DNA of 64,000 bases. Origin: Candidatus Eisenbergiella merdigallinarum (lineage in GTDB: Bacteria > Bacillota > Clostridia > Lachnospirales > Lachnospiraceae). Position 1 is the first letter of the stretch. Each line of letters begins with the position of its first letter. The DNA is taken from assembly GCA_019119355.1 (NCBI GenBank), contig DWXE01000040.1, forward strand, positions 62,001 to 126,000. The letters are read 5' to 3'. The translations under genes were made by a program, and so were the position numbers. The notes under the pieces were generated by a model. That model was not told the DNA's origin. It made no database searches and saw only the letters and a list, made by a program, of their open reading frames with translations. Of the stretch, positions 42,295 through 51,299 are shown one piece after another.

Positions 42295-42906
42295 ATGGAA
42301 TTTCATGAAGTGATCAATCAAAGGAAAACAAGCCGTGAGTGGACGGACAAAGAGGTTGACTTCGAAGCGATCAAAAGGATTCTGGAAGCAGGCATGAAGG
42401 CCCCTTCCTGGGATCACTACCGAAACTGGCAGTTTATTGTTCTGCATGAGCGCGGGGATAAGGAGTGCGCCTTTGCCTATGCAAAGGCCGTTGCCAAACG
42501 CTATGTGGACGGCAACCGCACATATACGCGCCCCAATCTGGCGCAGAAAATGTATGCCTATGCCATGCCGAGGCAGTATACCATGCTGGTGGACTGTCCC
42601 TATGTAATCGTCCCGTTGTTCAAGTGTAGCAGGCTCAATGGGGAATGGGTCAGCAAATTAAATCCCCTTACCACCGCCTGGTGTGTGGCCGAAAATATCA
42701 TGCTGGCCGTTATCAACGAGGGGCTGGGCTACTCGCTGCGGATACCGCTGAACAAAGAACACGATGTTGTACTGAATACATTGGGAGTGCCGCAGGGCTG
42801 GATGACCCCGTGCTTTATCGGAGTAGGGTACCCGAAGGAGGACGAGCTGGTTTTAGAGCAGTACAGCAGCAGCCCGGACGGGCATATCCATATGGGGGGC
42901 TGGTAA
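42295..42906 (+). CDS. Nitroreductase-family flavoprotein
   Basis: A 203-residue FMN-dependent oxidoreductase. The opening VINQRKTSREWTDKEVDFEAIKRI and APSWDHYRNWQFIV carry the N-terminal FMN-phosphate contact region. LTTAWCVAENIMLAVINEGLGYSLRI is the conserved central helix, and GVPQGWMTPCFIGVGYP the C-terminal FMN loop. The physiological substrate is unknown. It is the first full gene of an operon with an amino-acid ABC importer, 83 bases upstream of the binding protein. The operon is AT-richer than the surrounding genes. Confidence 0.9.
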   Translation: MEFHEVINQRKTSREWTDKEVDFEAIKRILEAGMKAPSWDHYRNWQFIVLHERGDKECAFAYAKAVAKRYVDGNRTYTRPNLAQKMYAYAMPRQYTMLVDCPYVIVPLFKCSRLNGEWVSKLNPLTTAWCVAENIMLAVINEGLGYSLRIPLNKEHDVVLNTLGVPQGWMTPCFIGVGYPKEDELVLEQYSSSPDGHIHMGGW

Positions 42907-42989
42907 AATATGCAGCCGGTAATCTGTTAGGCGACCATTGACCGTCAGAGGCTAAAAGAAGATTCTTTGAAATGAAAGGAAGAAAATTT

Positions 42990-43817
42990 ATGAAAAAGGT
43001 TTTGTGTGTGTTGATGGCGGCAGTCTTATTGCTTGCCGCTGGATGCGGCAGCAATTCTATGGAAACGGAGGATAATGATAATACGGTGCGCATCGGCTGC
43101 GAGTTCGCCTATGTCCCCTACAACTGGGAAGAGGACAGCGCCACCGGGTATAATACGCCGATTGAAAACCATGACGGTTTCTATGGCGACGGCTACGATG
43201 TGCAAATTGCGAAGCGGGTGGCGGAAGCTATGGGCAAGGAGCCTGTGTTTGAAAAGGTTTCTTTTGACGGGTTGATGCAGGCGCTGAATAATGGACAGAT
43301 TGATGTGGTTATTTCCGGTATGCTGGATTCCCCGGAACATCGTCAGGCCGCAGATTTTTCCAATACATATGCTGTTACCAAAACGGAGTACACGGTTCTG
43401 GTGAATAAGGATTCCGCTTATGCCGGGGCGACGTCTCTGGAAGAACTCAGCGGCGCTTCTGTTTTGGGTCAGCGTGGTACCCGTCTGGACACGGTGATTG
43501 ACCAGATTCCCGGCGTCAACCATATTTCTCCGGTAGATACGATTCCCGCCATGTTGGATCGGCTGCTCAAGGGGACGGTAGACGGAATTGTTATCAACCG
43601 GGAAACCGTGGAGGTCTATACCTCCCAATACGAGGAACTGGTTGGCCTTACTTTCGATGAAGGAGAAGGCTTTGAACTGGATTTCAGCGGCATTTGCGCA
43701 GGTGTTCGCAAAGGAGACACGGAATTGCTGGAAGATATCAATGCAGCGCTGGATGAGATCAGCGAGGCGGACAGGACGGCGCTCTTTGACGCTGCTATCG
43801 AGCGCGGAGGCGAGTAA
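42990..43817 (+). CDS. Amino-acid ABC transporter substrate-binding lipoprotein
   Basis: A 275-residue family 3-type binding protein. A signal peptide with lipobox LLLAAGC (Cys near residue 20) anchors it outside the membrane. It continues with VRIGCEFAYVPYNWEE, GYDVQIAKRVAEAMGKEP and DVVISGMLDSPEHRQAADFS, the signature of polar amino-acid receptors such as those for cystine or glutamine. ATG 42990 follows AAAGGAAG at normal spacing and starts directly at the signal peptide; ATG 42972 would add six residues. The ligand is not determinable. Confidence 0.92.
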   Translation: MKKVLCVLMAAVLLLAAGCGSNSMETEDNDNTVRIGCEFAYVPYNWEEDSATGYNTPIENHDGFYGDGYDVQIAKRVAEAMGKEPVFEKVSFDGLMQALNNGQIDVVISGMLDSPEHRQAADFSNTYAVTKTEYTVLVNKDSAYAGATSLEELSGASVLGQRGTRLDTVIDQIPGVNHISPVDTIPAMLDRLLKGTVDGIVINRETVEVYTSQYEELVGLTFDEGEGFELDFSGICAGVRKGDTELLEDINAALDEISEADRTALFDAAIERGGE

Positions 43818-43823
43818 TCAATC

Positions 43824-44720
43824 ATGAAAATGGGTTTGAAAGCAAAGAATTTTTGCTGGTTCTGGGGCGCCGTTGCCGTTCTCGTGCTTGCCCTGGCCGT
43901 ATGGCTGATATACCGGTTTATCCGGGTGGCGGGCCTTCCTGAAATGCCGGAAGGCGATCTCGATGCCATGCTTTATCTGCTGATGAGCGAGCGCAGGGCA
44001 TGGATCAGCGGCATCGGACAAACAATGGCGGCCTCCGTAGCCGGCACGGGGATTGGCTTTGCCTTTGCCGTGGTGCTGGCCTACATTCGGCAGAATGAGC
44101 CCACGCTGCGGGACCCCAGACCCATCCAGTATGTGAAGTACATGATGCTGACATTGGAAAAATTGTATGTAACCATTATTCGCGGAACGCCCATGATGGT
44201 ACAGGCCTGTATTATTTATTACGGAGGCTTTTCTATTGTGAAGGCTCTGATGCCGGGTGCATCTGTTACACAGGTCAATCAGGTTTGGTCTCTGTTTGCC
44301 TCTGCCTTGATTACTGTGATTTTGAATTCTGCCGCTTATCTGGCAGAGGTGCTTCGCGGTGGTATCGATTCGGTTGAGCAGGGGCAAAAGGAAGCGGCCT
44401 TTTCTCTGGGATTCACGCCCTGGCAATCCATTACCAGGGTGGTTTATCCTCAGGCCATACGCAACAGCCTTCCTTCCATTGTCAACGAATTGATTAACAA
44501 CATTAAGGGCACATCGGTACTCACGGTGATTGGTTTTGGAGAGCTTATGTTCGCAACTACATCTATTGCGGGTAAAACCTACCGGTATCTTCCCACCTAT
44601 CTTGTAGCGGCAGTTCTGTACCTGGCACTGGTTGTCCTGCTCTCTTATGGATTGAATAAACTGGTGGATTGTGCCTTACACCGGCGTAATCCGGGAAAGG
44701 GGGACAAGGCGAATGGATGA
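43824..44720 (+). CDS. Amino-acid ABC transporter permease
   Basis: A 298-residue HisM/GlnP-type permease with about five membrane segments. The region around VTIIRGTPMMVQACIIYYG and the ATPase-contact loop GIDSVEQGQKEAAFSLGFTP are diagnostic for polar amino-acid importers. It starts six bases after the binding protein stop and overlaps the ATPase gene by 8 bp. Confidence 0.93.
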   Translation: MKMGLKAKNFCWFWGAVAVLVLALAVWLIYRFIRVAGLPEMPEGDLDAMLYLLMSERRAWISGIGQTMAASVAGTGIGFAFAVVLAYIRQNEPTLRDPRPIQYVKYMMLTLEKLYVTIIRGTPMMVQACIIYYGGFSIVKALMPGASVTQVNQVWSLFASALITVILNSAAYLAEVLRGGIDSVEQGQKEAAFSLGFTPWQSITRVVYPQAIRNSLPSIVNELINNIKGTSVLTVIGFGELMFATTSIAGKTYRYLPTYLVAAVLYLALVVLLSYGLNKLVDCALHRRNPGKGDKANG

Positions 44721-45525
44721 GAAAAAATGTGTCCTCAGTGTGCGGGGATTGGAAAAAGGGTTTGACGGCGATCACGTTCTGCGTGGGATCGATTTGGATG
44801 TGTATCAGGGCGATGTGATTTCCGTCATTGGCCCCAGCGGGTCCGGAAAATCTACGCTCATCCGTTGCATTGATTTCCTGGAGGAACCGGACAAGGGTTC
44901 CGTGATTTTAGACGGGACGGATTATACGAATATGTCGGCTCCTCTAAAAGAACTACATGAGAAGGTAGGCATGGTCTTTCAGAGTTTTAACCTGTTTGCC
45001 AATCGAACCGTGTTAGAAAATTGCACCCTCCCCCTGATAACGGTCAAACGGATGGATCGAAAAACAGCAAAGAACATCGCCTTGCATCATCTGGAAAAAG
45101 TGGGCATGGCGTCCTTTCAGCACCGGGGCGCATTGGAGCTCTCCGGCGGGCAGAAGCAGAGGGTAGCTATTGCCAGAGCGCTGTGCATGGAACCCCAACT
45201 GATGTTGTTTGATGAACCGACCAGTGCATTGGATCCGGAAATGGTGGGCGAAGTGTTGGAAGTCGTTAAGTCCCTGGCACAAAGAGGAACAACAATGATT
45301 GTCGTTTCTCATGAGATGACCTTTGTGCGTACGATCTCTACGCGCGTGCTGTTCCTCGACAAAGGTGTCATCGAGGAGGATGCCCCGCCGCAGGACCTTT
45401 TCACCAATCCCCGCTCCGGAAGGGTCAGGGAGTTTTTATCACACCATTACGGCCAGGGTTCGGCGTCCCACTCCAGGACGGTGCCGGTGGCGGCGTCGAT
45501 TTCGAATTCATATTCCATGCCCTGA
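44713..45525 (+). CDS. Amino-acid ABC transporter ATP-binding protein with aberrant tail
   Basis: A 270-residue GlnQ-type ATPase: Walker A GPSGSGKST, Q-loop VFQSFNLF, signature LSGGQKQR, Walker B LMLFDEPTSALDPE, H-loop VVSHE. The family normally ends soon after the block LFTNPRSGRVREFLS. Here about 25 extra residues follow, and their codons lie antisense to the end of the convergent PepSY gene (overlap 45447-45525). This suggests the native stop was lost when the operon was joined to this site. ATG 44713 was chosen because it overlaps the permease stop; an upstream in-frame ATG at 44671 lies inside the permease gene. Confidence 0.9.
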   Translation: MDEKKCVLSVRGLEKGFDGDHVLRGIDLDVYQGDVISVIGPSGSGKSTLIRCIDFLEEPDKGSVILDGTDYTNMSAPLKELHEKVGMVFQSFNLFANRTVLENCTLPLITVKRMDRKTAKNIALHHLEKVGMASFQHRGALELSGGQKQRVAIARALCMEPQLMLFDEPTSALDPEMVGEVLEVVKSLAQRGTTMIVVSHEMTFVRTISTRVLFLDKGVIEEDAPPQDLFTNPRSGRVREFLSHHYGQGSASHSRTVPVAASISNSYSMP

Positions 45526-46193
45526 TAGACGATCTTGCCCTCGTAGACCCTGCGCCCGCCGTCGTAGCCGCTTCCGATGCGGATATGGCTTTCCCCGGCT
45601 CCGGGCGCGAGGTCCAGGGCGATCCGCATGGCCTGCTCCTCGCTGATTTCCCCTTCCCCGGCGCCGGAAGGGGCTGAGCCGTCCTGGCCGGACGCCTTTG
45701 AATCCCCGGAGCCGGTTTCGGCGGATTCGAAGCCGTATTCCAGGATCTCGCCGGTGGCGGCGTCGATTTTATATTCGTATTCCATGCCGTCCGCCAGAAA
45801 TTCCACATCATAATGAAAGCGTCCGTCATCGTAGTCCTGCCCCGTCTTCAGGTGCAGGGCGTTTTCTTCGTCCACCCCGGCATGGGAGAGGGCGATGGAT
45901 TGGGCCTGACCGGCGTCCAGGAAGGAAGCTGCCGCGGTGGCTTCCCCGGAGACGGCGGATCCTCCGGCGGCGGGAGCATCCTCCTGCGGGTTCTCCGATG
46001 AAGCTTTTGGAAGGTCCGCCCGGATGGAAGTGCGGTTGGCCCCGGCGGCCAAAAGCTCCTGATCGGAAGTGATGGCCTGGGTCCGGGGAGGCTCCGACGC
46101 CGCGCAGCCCGCGGAGAAAAGGATCGGCCAGGATGCGGCCAGGGCGGCCGCCAGGAAACGAAAAAGGCGGCTGTTGGACATTCGTTTTTTCAT
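45447..46193 (-). CDS. PepSY-domain lipoprotein
   Basis: A 248-residue lipoprotein. The signal peptide ends in lipobox LFSAGC near residue 29. Two PepSY domains follow (about 95-165 and 180-248), each ending in a DAATGxxLE(Y/W) strand (YKIDAATGEILEY and FEIDAATGTVLEW). PepSY modules are thought to bind or inhibit peptidases, or to sense at the cell surface. The ATG overlaps the stop of the kinase gene (ATGA), so it is the third gene of a regulator-kinase-PepSY operon and may serve as that system's surface partner. Its 3-prime end is overlapped by the convergent ABC ATPase gene. Confidence 0.85.
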   Translation of the reverse strand: MKKRMSNSRLFRFLAAALAASWPILFSAGCAASEPPRTQAITSDQELLAAGANRTSIRADLPKASSENPQEDAPAAGGSAVSGEATAAASFLDAGQAQSIALSHAGVDEENALHLKTGQDYDDGRFHYDVEFLADGMEYEYKIDAATGEILEYGFESAETGSGDSKASGQDGSAPSGAGEGEISEEQAMRIALDLAPGAGESHIRIGSGYDGGRRVYEGKIVYQGMEYEFEIDAATGTVLEWDAEPWP

Positions 46194-47599
46194 GACGGAT
46201 CGTCTCCTTTCTCTTCGAAAAACCGGGGGATGCGGAAGGCGAAGACCGTTCCTTCTCCGGGATGGCTGGCGACGGAAACGGTTCCTCCGTGGGCTTTTGC
46301 GATCCACCTGACCATGGGAAGGCCCAGCCCGTATCCGCCTTCCCCGGCAGGGCCCGACGTCGCGCCTCCCCCGGAGGCCTTCGCGCTGCGGGACGGGTCC
46401 ACCTGATAAAACCGGTTCCAGATCAGATCCAGCTGATCTTCCGGGATCCCGATGCCGTCGTCCTCCACGCGGCCCAGGATATGATCCCGGTCCCGCGAAA
46501 GGCGGATCCATACGTTCCCGTTTTCCCTGCCGTAGCGCACCGCGTTGGAGATCAGGTTGATGAGCAGGCGGATCATCATGGATTCGTCCGCTTCCATCCA
46601 CAGGTCGGGATCCGCCTCCAGGTGCAGGGCGATTTTTTTCGCGTCGGCAAATTCCTGCTGTTCTTCGCAGACGATGGCGGCCAGGTCGTTCAGAAGGATC
46701 CGCTCCGGATGCAGGGGAAGCCGGTTTTGATCCGCCCGGGCCAGGGTGAGCAGGCCGGAGAGCAGCCCGGACATCCGGTTCGCCTGGGAGCGGATGGAGG
46801 AGAGGGCCTCCAGCCGTTCGGAATCGGAAACGTCGTCCCGGACGGCGTATTCGCACTGGGACAGGATGACGGCCACGGGAGTGCGCAGCTCGTGGGAGAC
46901 GTCGGAGGTGAACTGCTTCTCCTGCTCGAAGGAAGCCTGCAGCCGGTCCATCATCTGATCGAAAGTGGAAGCCAGGCCGTGCACCTCGTCAGCCCCTTCC
47001 GGCAGCCGGATCCGCTGGGTAAGATCGTTTCCGCCGCTGATGCGCCGCGCCGTTTCCGACATGGAGGAAAGGGGCTTTAAGGCCCGGCGGATGATGGAAT
47101 ATCCGCCCAGAGCGGTGCAGAGGACGAAAAAGGGGAAGAGGACCAGCGAAAACAACAGGAGCGTGCTCAGGGAGTCGTCCATGCCGGACCAGAAAAGGAT
47201 GCCCCGCACCCAGAGGTCTCCGTATCCGGGAACGGCCTGGCAGTAATCGTAAACGTACCAGACGCCGCCCGAAAAGGGAACCTGCTGGATCCGGTCCATG
47301 GTCAGAAGCCGGGCGCCCGAAAAGGAGGAGGGGATCCTGCCGTAGATCAGCGCCCCGTCGGAGTTATAGACGGAAAGATAGATCCCCGCGCCCAGATAGT
47401 TGAGGTCGTCGTCGAACGTCAAAACGCCGTCGTCGTATTCGATTTCGTCGAAGCTTCTCAAAACGGTGTCCTTCAGGCGCGTCCTGGTGTCGGAGAGGAT
47501 CCGGCCGCTGGCCATGACGAACAGAAGGCAGAGGGCCAGAACCACGAACAGGGCCATGAAGGCCGTATACCAGAGGGTGATTTTTTTCCGGATGGTCAT
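46190..47599 (-). CDS. Sensor histidine kinase, OmpR-partner type
   Basis: A 469-residue membrane kinase. Transmembrane segments lie at about 8-30 and 147-170, enclosing a sensor domain of about 115 residues. HAMP follows, then HisKA with H236 in FTSDVSHELRTPVAV, and HATPase with NLISNAVRYG, DDGIGIP and GYGLGLPMVRW. It is the CusS/ArlS type. It lies 6 bases after the response regulator gene and overlaps the PepSY lipoprotein gene. The signal is unknown; the divergent MATE pump could be a target. Confidence 0.93.
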   Translation of the reverse strand: MTIRKKITLWYTAFMALFVVLALCLLFVMASGRILSDTRTRLKDTVLRSFDEIEYDDGVLTFDDDLNYLGAGIYLSVYNSDGALIYGRIPSSFSGARLLTMDRIQQVPFSGGVWYVYDYCQAVPGYGDLWVRGILFWSGMDDSLSTLLLFSLVLFPFFVLCTALGGYSIIRRALKPLSSMSETARRISGGNDLTQRIRLPEGADEVHGLASTFDQMMDRLQASFEQEKQFTSDVSHELRTPVAVILSQCEYAVRDDVSDSERLEALSSIRSQANRMSGLLSGLLTLARADQNRLPLHPERILLNDLAAIVCEEQQEFADAKKIALHLEADPDLWMEADESMMIRLLINLISNAVRYGRENGNVWIRLSRDRDHILGRVEDDGIGIPEDQLDLIWNRFYQVDPSRSAKASGGGATSGPAGEGGYGLGLPMVRWIAKAHGGTVSVASHPGEGTVFAFRIPRFFEEKGDDPS

Positions 47600-47605
47600 C
47601 GTCTG

Positions 47606-48274
47606 TCACTCCTTTAACACATATCCGGCGCCCCGGACGGTGTGAATCAGCTTCGGGGTATGGCCTTCGTCGATCTTTTTGCGCAGATAGCGGATGTAGA
47701 CGTCCACCACGTTGGAGCCGCCTTCGTAATCGTAGTTCCAGATGTGCTGTTCGATCTTGTCCCGGGACAGGACGATGCCCTGATTGCCGGCCAGGTATTC
47801 CAGGATGGAAAATTCCCGGGAGGAGAGGGCGATGGGGGTATTCCCCCGAAAGACCGTCCGGGCGTCGCAGTCGATGGTCAGGTCCGCGATCCGAAAGCAG
47901 TTGTCCGGACGGCCGCTCTCCCGCCGCAGCATGACCCGGATGCGGGCCAGGAGCTCGTCGAAGGAAAAGGGCTTGACCAGGTAATCGTCCGCCCCTGCGT
48001 CCAGCCCGGCAACCCGGTCCGCCACAGAATCCCGCGCGGTCAGAAGCAGGACGGGCACCCGGTTTTTGGCCGCGCGCAGGGTTTTGAGCACCGTCAGCCC
48101 GCTTATTTTCGGCATCATGATGTCCAGGACGACGGCGTCGTACTCCGCCATTTCCAGACAGGAGAGCGCCTCCTCCCCGTCGAAGCAGGAATCCACCGAG
48201 TAGTGGTTCTTGATCAGCGTTTTTGTGATGACCGCGTTCAGGTCCCTTTCGTCTTCCGCTACGAGCAGCCTCAT
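47606..48274 (-). CDS. OmpR-family response regulator
   Basis: A 222-residue winged-helix regulator. The receiver has VAEDERD, phospho-acceptor D51 in VVLDIMMPKISG and the lysine of VKPFSFDEL. The C-terminal winged helix contains LSSREFSILEYLAGN and GGSNVVDVYIRYLRKKI. The start at 48274 is supported by GGGAGG upstream and the conserved opening MRLLVAEDE; longer in-frame starts would add an unlikely N-terminus. A TATAAT -10 (48331-48336, minus strand) lies upstream, divergent from the MATE promoter. Confidence 0.94.
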   Translation of the reverse strand: MRLLVAEDERDLNAVITKTLIKNHYSVDSCFDGEEALSCLEMAEYDAVVLDIMMPKISGLTVLKTLRAAKNRVPVLLLTARDSVADRVAGLDAGADDYLVKPFSFDELLARIRVMLRRESGRPDNCFRIADLTIDCDARTVFRGNTPIALSSREFSILEYLAGNQGIVLSRDKIEQHIWNYDYEGGSNVVDVYIRYLRKKIDEGHTPKLIHTVRGAGYVLKE

Positions 48275-48330
48275 GGTCGCATCCTCCCGATCCGTTTGAA
48301 AATATCCCCGCATCCGCGGGATCTGGTTTT

Positions 48331-48336
48331 ATTATA
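48331..48336 (-). promoter_or_regulatory. -10 element for the response regulator operon
   Basis: TATAAT on the minus strand, 57 bases upstream of the regulator start. No good -35 is visible, compatible with autoactivation. Confidence 0.4.
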
Positions 48337-48402
48337 AACCGGAAAGATGAAAATGGGATGAAAGACTGTAAAAAGTATTACAAAAAATATCATTTCCTGT
48401 AC

Positions 48403-48430
48403 TTGTTTTTTTGGGCTGTTCTGCTATCAT
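48403..48430 (+). promoter_or_regulatory. Predicted promoter of the second MATE gene
   Basis: TTGTTT (48403-48408), 16-bp spacer, TATCAT (48425-48430) with TGC before the -10. It lies 55 bases upstream of the GTG start and is divergent from the two-component operon. Confidence 0.4.
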
Positions 48431-48484
48431 TAACCATGATTTCAATTCCGAAAATACGCGTGAAAGCGAACGGAGGTAAACACG

Positions 48485-49918
48485 GTGAGGCGAGATCGTG
48501 AAAAACTGAACGGGGAGAAAAAGCGTTCCCCTCTGATCCGGGAAGGGTCCCGGATCGACCGGCTGCTGGACCGGCAGTTCGGCAGTTCCATGTTTTCCTG
48601 GAGGCAGATTTTTTCCATGCTGACGCCGCTGATCATGGATTCCTTTTTCATCTGCCTGATCGGCATGCTGACCACGGCCATGATCAGCTCTTCCAGCCAG
48701 GAATCCGTATCGGCGGTGAGCCTGGTCAGCCCGCTCTACATGATGATCTATGCGGTTTATAACGCCATTTCCGCCGGCGGCACGGTGGTGGTGGCGCAGT
48801 TTAAGGGGAAGGGCGAGGTGGAGCGGATGAAATCCGCGGCCGGGCAGCTTCTGTTCGCCACGCCGCTCTCCGCCATCGTGGCCTGCGTGATCCTGGTGGC
48901 CTTCGCGGACCCGCTGGTCCACTTCCTGTTCGCGGGCGTGGAGGAAACGGTTCTCGTCAAGGCCGAAAACTACCTCATCGGCATGGCCATTTCCATGATT
49001 TTTCTGGCCGTCTACATGAGCGGCTTCGCCGTGTTCCGGGGGCTGGGCGAGACGAAGATCTGCCTGCATCTGACCATCATCATCAACCTGCTGCACTTTC
49101 TGGCCAGCTTCGTGTTCATCAACATGATGCGGCTGGACATCATGGGAAGCGCCCTGTCCTTAAACCTCGCCCGCCTGGTCGGCGGCGTGGCGGCGGTCTG
49201 GATGCTGCTTTCCCCCAAAAGCGTGCTGCGCGTCCAGGCCTGCCACGTGTTCCGGATCGATAAGAAGATCATCCGGGAGATCTTCCGCATCGGCATACCC
49301 TTCGGCATGGAGCAGCTGTTCATGAACGGGGGCTCCATGCTGGTGCAGATTTATATCGCCCGCCTGGGCACCATGAACGTGGCGGCCAACGCGGTGGCCA
49401 ACTCCGCCTATTCCCTGCTCTACGCGGCTCCGTCCGCGGTGGCCACCCTGGCGGTGACCGTGGTGGGACAGTGCGTGGGGGCCGGTGACAGGGATCTGGC
49501 CCGCCGTTACGGGAAGGGGATGGTGAAGCTGGGGACGGGAATCAACGTCGTGGCCCTGGCCGTGCTCCTGCCCCTGCTGCCGCTGATCCTGAAGCTCTAT
49601 CAGGCTCCGGACAATACGCTGACCATGATCTATACCGTGCTGGCCATCGCGGCGGTGTGCATGCCGTTTTTCTGGACGCCGTCCAACACCCTGCCCTCCG
49701 TCCTGCGCTCCGCCGGGGACGCTTCTTTTTCTTCCTATTTTTCCCTGGTCACCATGTGGGTGATCCGCGTGGGGCTGGGCTATGTGTTCGCCATCCCTCT
49801 GGGCCTGGGGCTTCCGGGCGTCTGGATCTGCATGTGCCTGGAGTGGGCGGTGCGGACCGCCGTGTTCTGGAAGCGGTTTTCCGGGGATAAGTGGCTCAGC
49901 CACTATCAGGAGGATTAA
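48485..49918 (+). CDS. MATE-family efflux transporter
   Basis: A 477-residue membrane antiporter with about twelve helices. It has a charged N-terminal extension (about 40 residues), then MLTPLIMDSFF and SAGGTVVVAQFKGKGE in the first half and GIPFGMEQLFMNGGSMLVQI in the second. The start is GTG 48485, supported by GGAGG at 48472-48476; the next ATG would remove the first helix. It is divergent from a two-component operon that could control it. Substrates may be drugs, flavins or cations; not determinable. Confidence 0.92.
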   Translation: MRRDREKLNGEKKRSPLIREGSRIDRLLDRQFGSSMFSWRQIFSMLTPLIMDSFFICLIGMLTTAMISSSSQESVSAVSLVSPLYMMIYAVYNAISAGGTVVVAQFKGKGEVERMKSAAGQLLFATPLSAIVACVILVAFADPLVHFLFAGVEETVLVKAENYLIGMAISMIFLAVYMSGFAVFRGLGETKICLHLTIIINLLHFLASFVFINMMRLDIMGSALSLNLARLVGGVAAVWMLLSPKSVLRVQACHVFRIDKKIIREIFRIGIPFGMEQLFMNGGSMLVQIYIARLGTMNVAANAVANSAYSLLYAAPSAVATLAVTVVGQCVGAGDRDLARRYGKGMVKLGTGINVVALAVLLPLLPLILKLYQAPDNTLTMIYTVLAIAAVCMPFFWTPSNTLPSVLRSAGDASFSSYFSLVTMWVIRVGLGYVFAIPLGLGLPGVWICMCLEWAVRTAVFWKRFSGDKWLSHYQED

Positions 49919-49925
49919 AAAGAAA

Positions 49926-49954
49926 TTGTAAACCCGGCCGAAAGGATGTAAGAT
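49926..49954 (+). promoter_or_regulatory. Predicted promoter of the MFS gene
   Basis: TTGTAA (49926-49931), 17-bp spacer, TAAGAT (49949-49954), 22 bases before the MFS start and just after the MATE stop. Confidence 0.5.
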
Positions 49955-49975
49955 AGAGGCGGGAGGATTACGAAT

Positions 49976-51268
49976 ATGAAGCTGAATTACCGCAGGACCT
50001 TTCTGATCGGGCTGGCCTTTTTGTCCATCAGCGCCTTCTGGCAGATGTACGACAATCTGATCCCGCTGATCTTACAGGGGACTTTTCACATGAACGAGAC
50101 CGTCACCGGCGCCATCATGGCCGCGGATAACGTGCTGGCCGTCTTCCTTCTGCCCCTTCTGGGTTCCCTTTCGGACCGGGTGGATACCCGCTTCGGGAAG
50201 CGGATGCCCTTCATCGTGGCGGGCACCTGTCTGGCCGTGGTGCTGATGATGCTCCTTCCGGCGGCGGACCGGGGGCAGAACCTGGCCCTGTTCGTGACGG
50301 CCCTGTTCTGCCTGCTCATCGCCATGGGGCTCTATCGCTCCCCGGCGGTGGCCCTGATGCCGGATCTGACCCCCAAACCGCTGCGAAGCCAGGCCAACGC
50401 CATCATCAACCTGATGGGCGCCCTGGGCGGCGTCTATACGCTGATCCTGATCAGCCTGCTGGTGGGGGACGGGGAGCGGCCGGACTATATGCCGGTATTC
50501 GTCGGGGTGGCGGCGCTGATGGCGCTGTCCGTAGTTTTGCTGGTCGCCACGATCCGGGAGAAGGAGCTGGCGGCCCGGGTGGCCGCGGAAAACCCGGAGG
50601 AGGGGCCGGAAGCGGGGAAGGCCGCACAAAAAGCGACGGGCCGGACCGGGCGGCTGGATCCGGCGGTGAAAAGGAGCCTGCGCTGGATCCTGATCTCCAT
50701 TTTCCTGTGGTTTACCGCCTATAATGCGGTGACCACGGCGTTTTCACGCTATGCCAGGACGGTCTGGGGGATGGAGGGGGGAGGCTTCGCCAACTGCCTC
50801 ATGGTGGCCACCGTATCGGCCGTGGTGGGCTATATTCCCATCGGCTTTTTCTCGGCGCGCGCCGGAAGAAAACGCTGCATACAGATCGGGCTGGCGCTGA
50901 TGCTGGCGAGCTTTCTGGCGGCGGTGTTCTTCGTGGAATACCATCCCGTCATCAACGCGGGTTTCGCCCTGATCGGAATCGGCTGGGCGGCGGTCAGCGT
51001 CAATTCCCTGCCCATGGTGGTGGAGATGTGCTCCAACAGCGACGTGGGAAAGTACACCGGGCTGTATTACACGTTTTCCATGTCGGCCCAGATCGTCACC
51101 CCCATCCTGTCGGGCGCGTTTCTGCAGTATGTTTCCTACCGGACGCTGTTTCCCTACGCCTGCGTCTTCACCGTCGCGGCCATGATTACCATGAGCATGG
51201 TCAGGCACGGGGATAACCGGCCGGAGCGAAAGAAGAATCTATTGGAACATTTCGATGTCGAAGATTAG
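49976..51268 (+). CDS. MFS transporter, SLC45/GPH-like
   Basis: A 430-residue major facilitator with about twelve helices and a charged central loop (about 205-225). The loop 2-3 motif reads GSLSDRVDTRFGKRMPFI, close to the GxxSDRxxxRxGRR pattern of sucrose and glycoside-pentoside-hexuronide symporters. The C-terminal helices include SVNSLPMVVEMCSNSDVGKYTG, a SLC45-type feature. A sugar substrate is therefore likely. The gene for a glycerophosphodiester phosphodiesterase-like protein follows. Confidence 0.85.
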   Translation: MKLNYRRTFLIGLAFLSISAFWQMYDNLIPLILQGTFHMNETVTGAIMAADNVLAVFLLPLLGSLSDRVDTRFGKRMPFIVAGTCLAVVLMMLLPAADRGQNLALFVTALFCLLIAMGLYRSPAVALMPDLTPKPLRSQANAIINLMGALGGVYTLILISLLVGDGERPDYMPVFVGVAALMALSVVLLVATIREKELAARVAAENPEEGPEAGKAAQKATGRTGRLDPAVKRSLRWILISIFLWFTAYNAVTTAFSRYARTVWGMEGGGFANCLMVATVSAVVGYIPIGFFSARAGRKRCIQIGLALMLASFLAAVFFVEYHPVINAGFALIGIGWAAVSVNSLPMVVEMCSNSDVGKYTGLYYTFSMSAQIVTPILSGAFLQYVSYRTLFPYACVFTVAAMITMSMVRHGDNRPERKKNLLEHFDVED

Positions 51269-51299
51269 GCGGAGTGCGAGAGCGGAAAGGAAGGACGAG

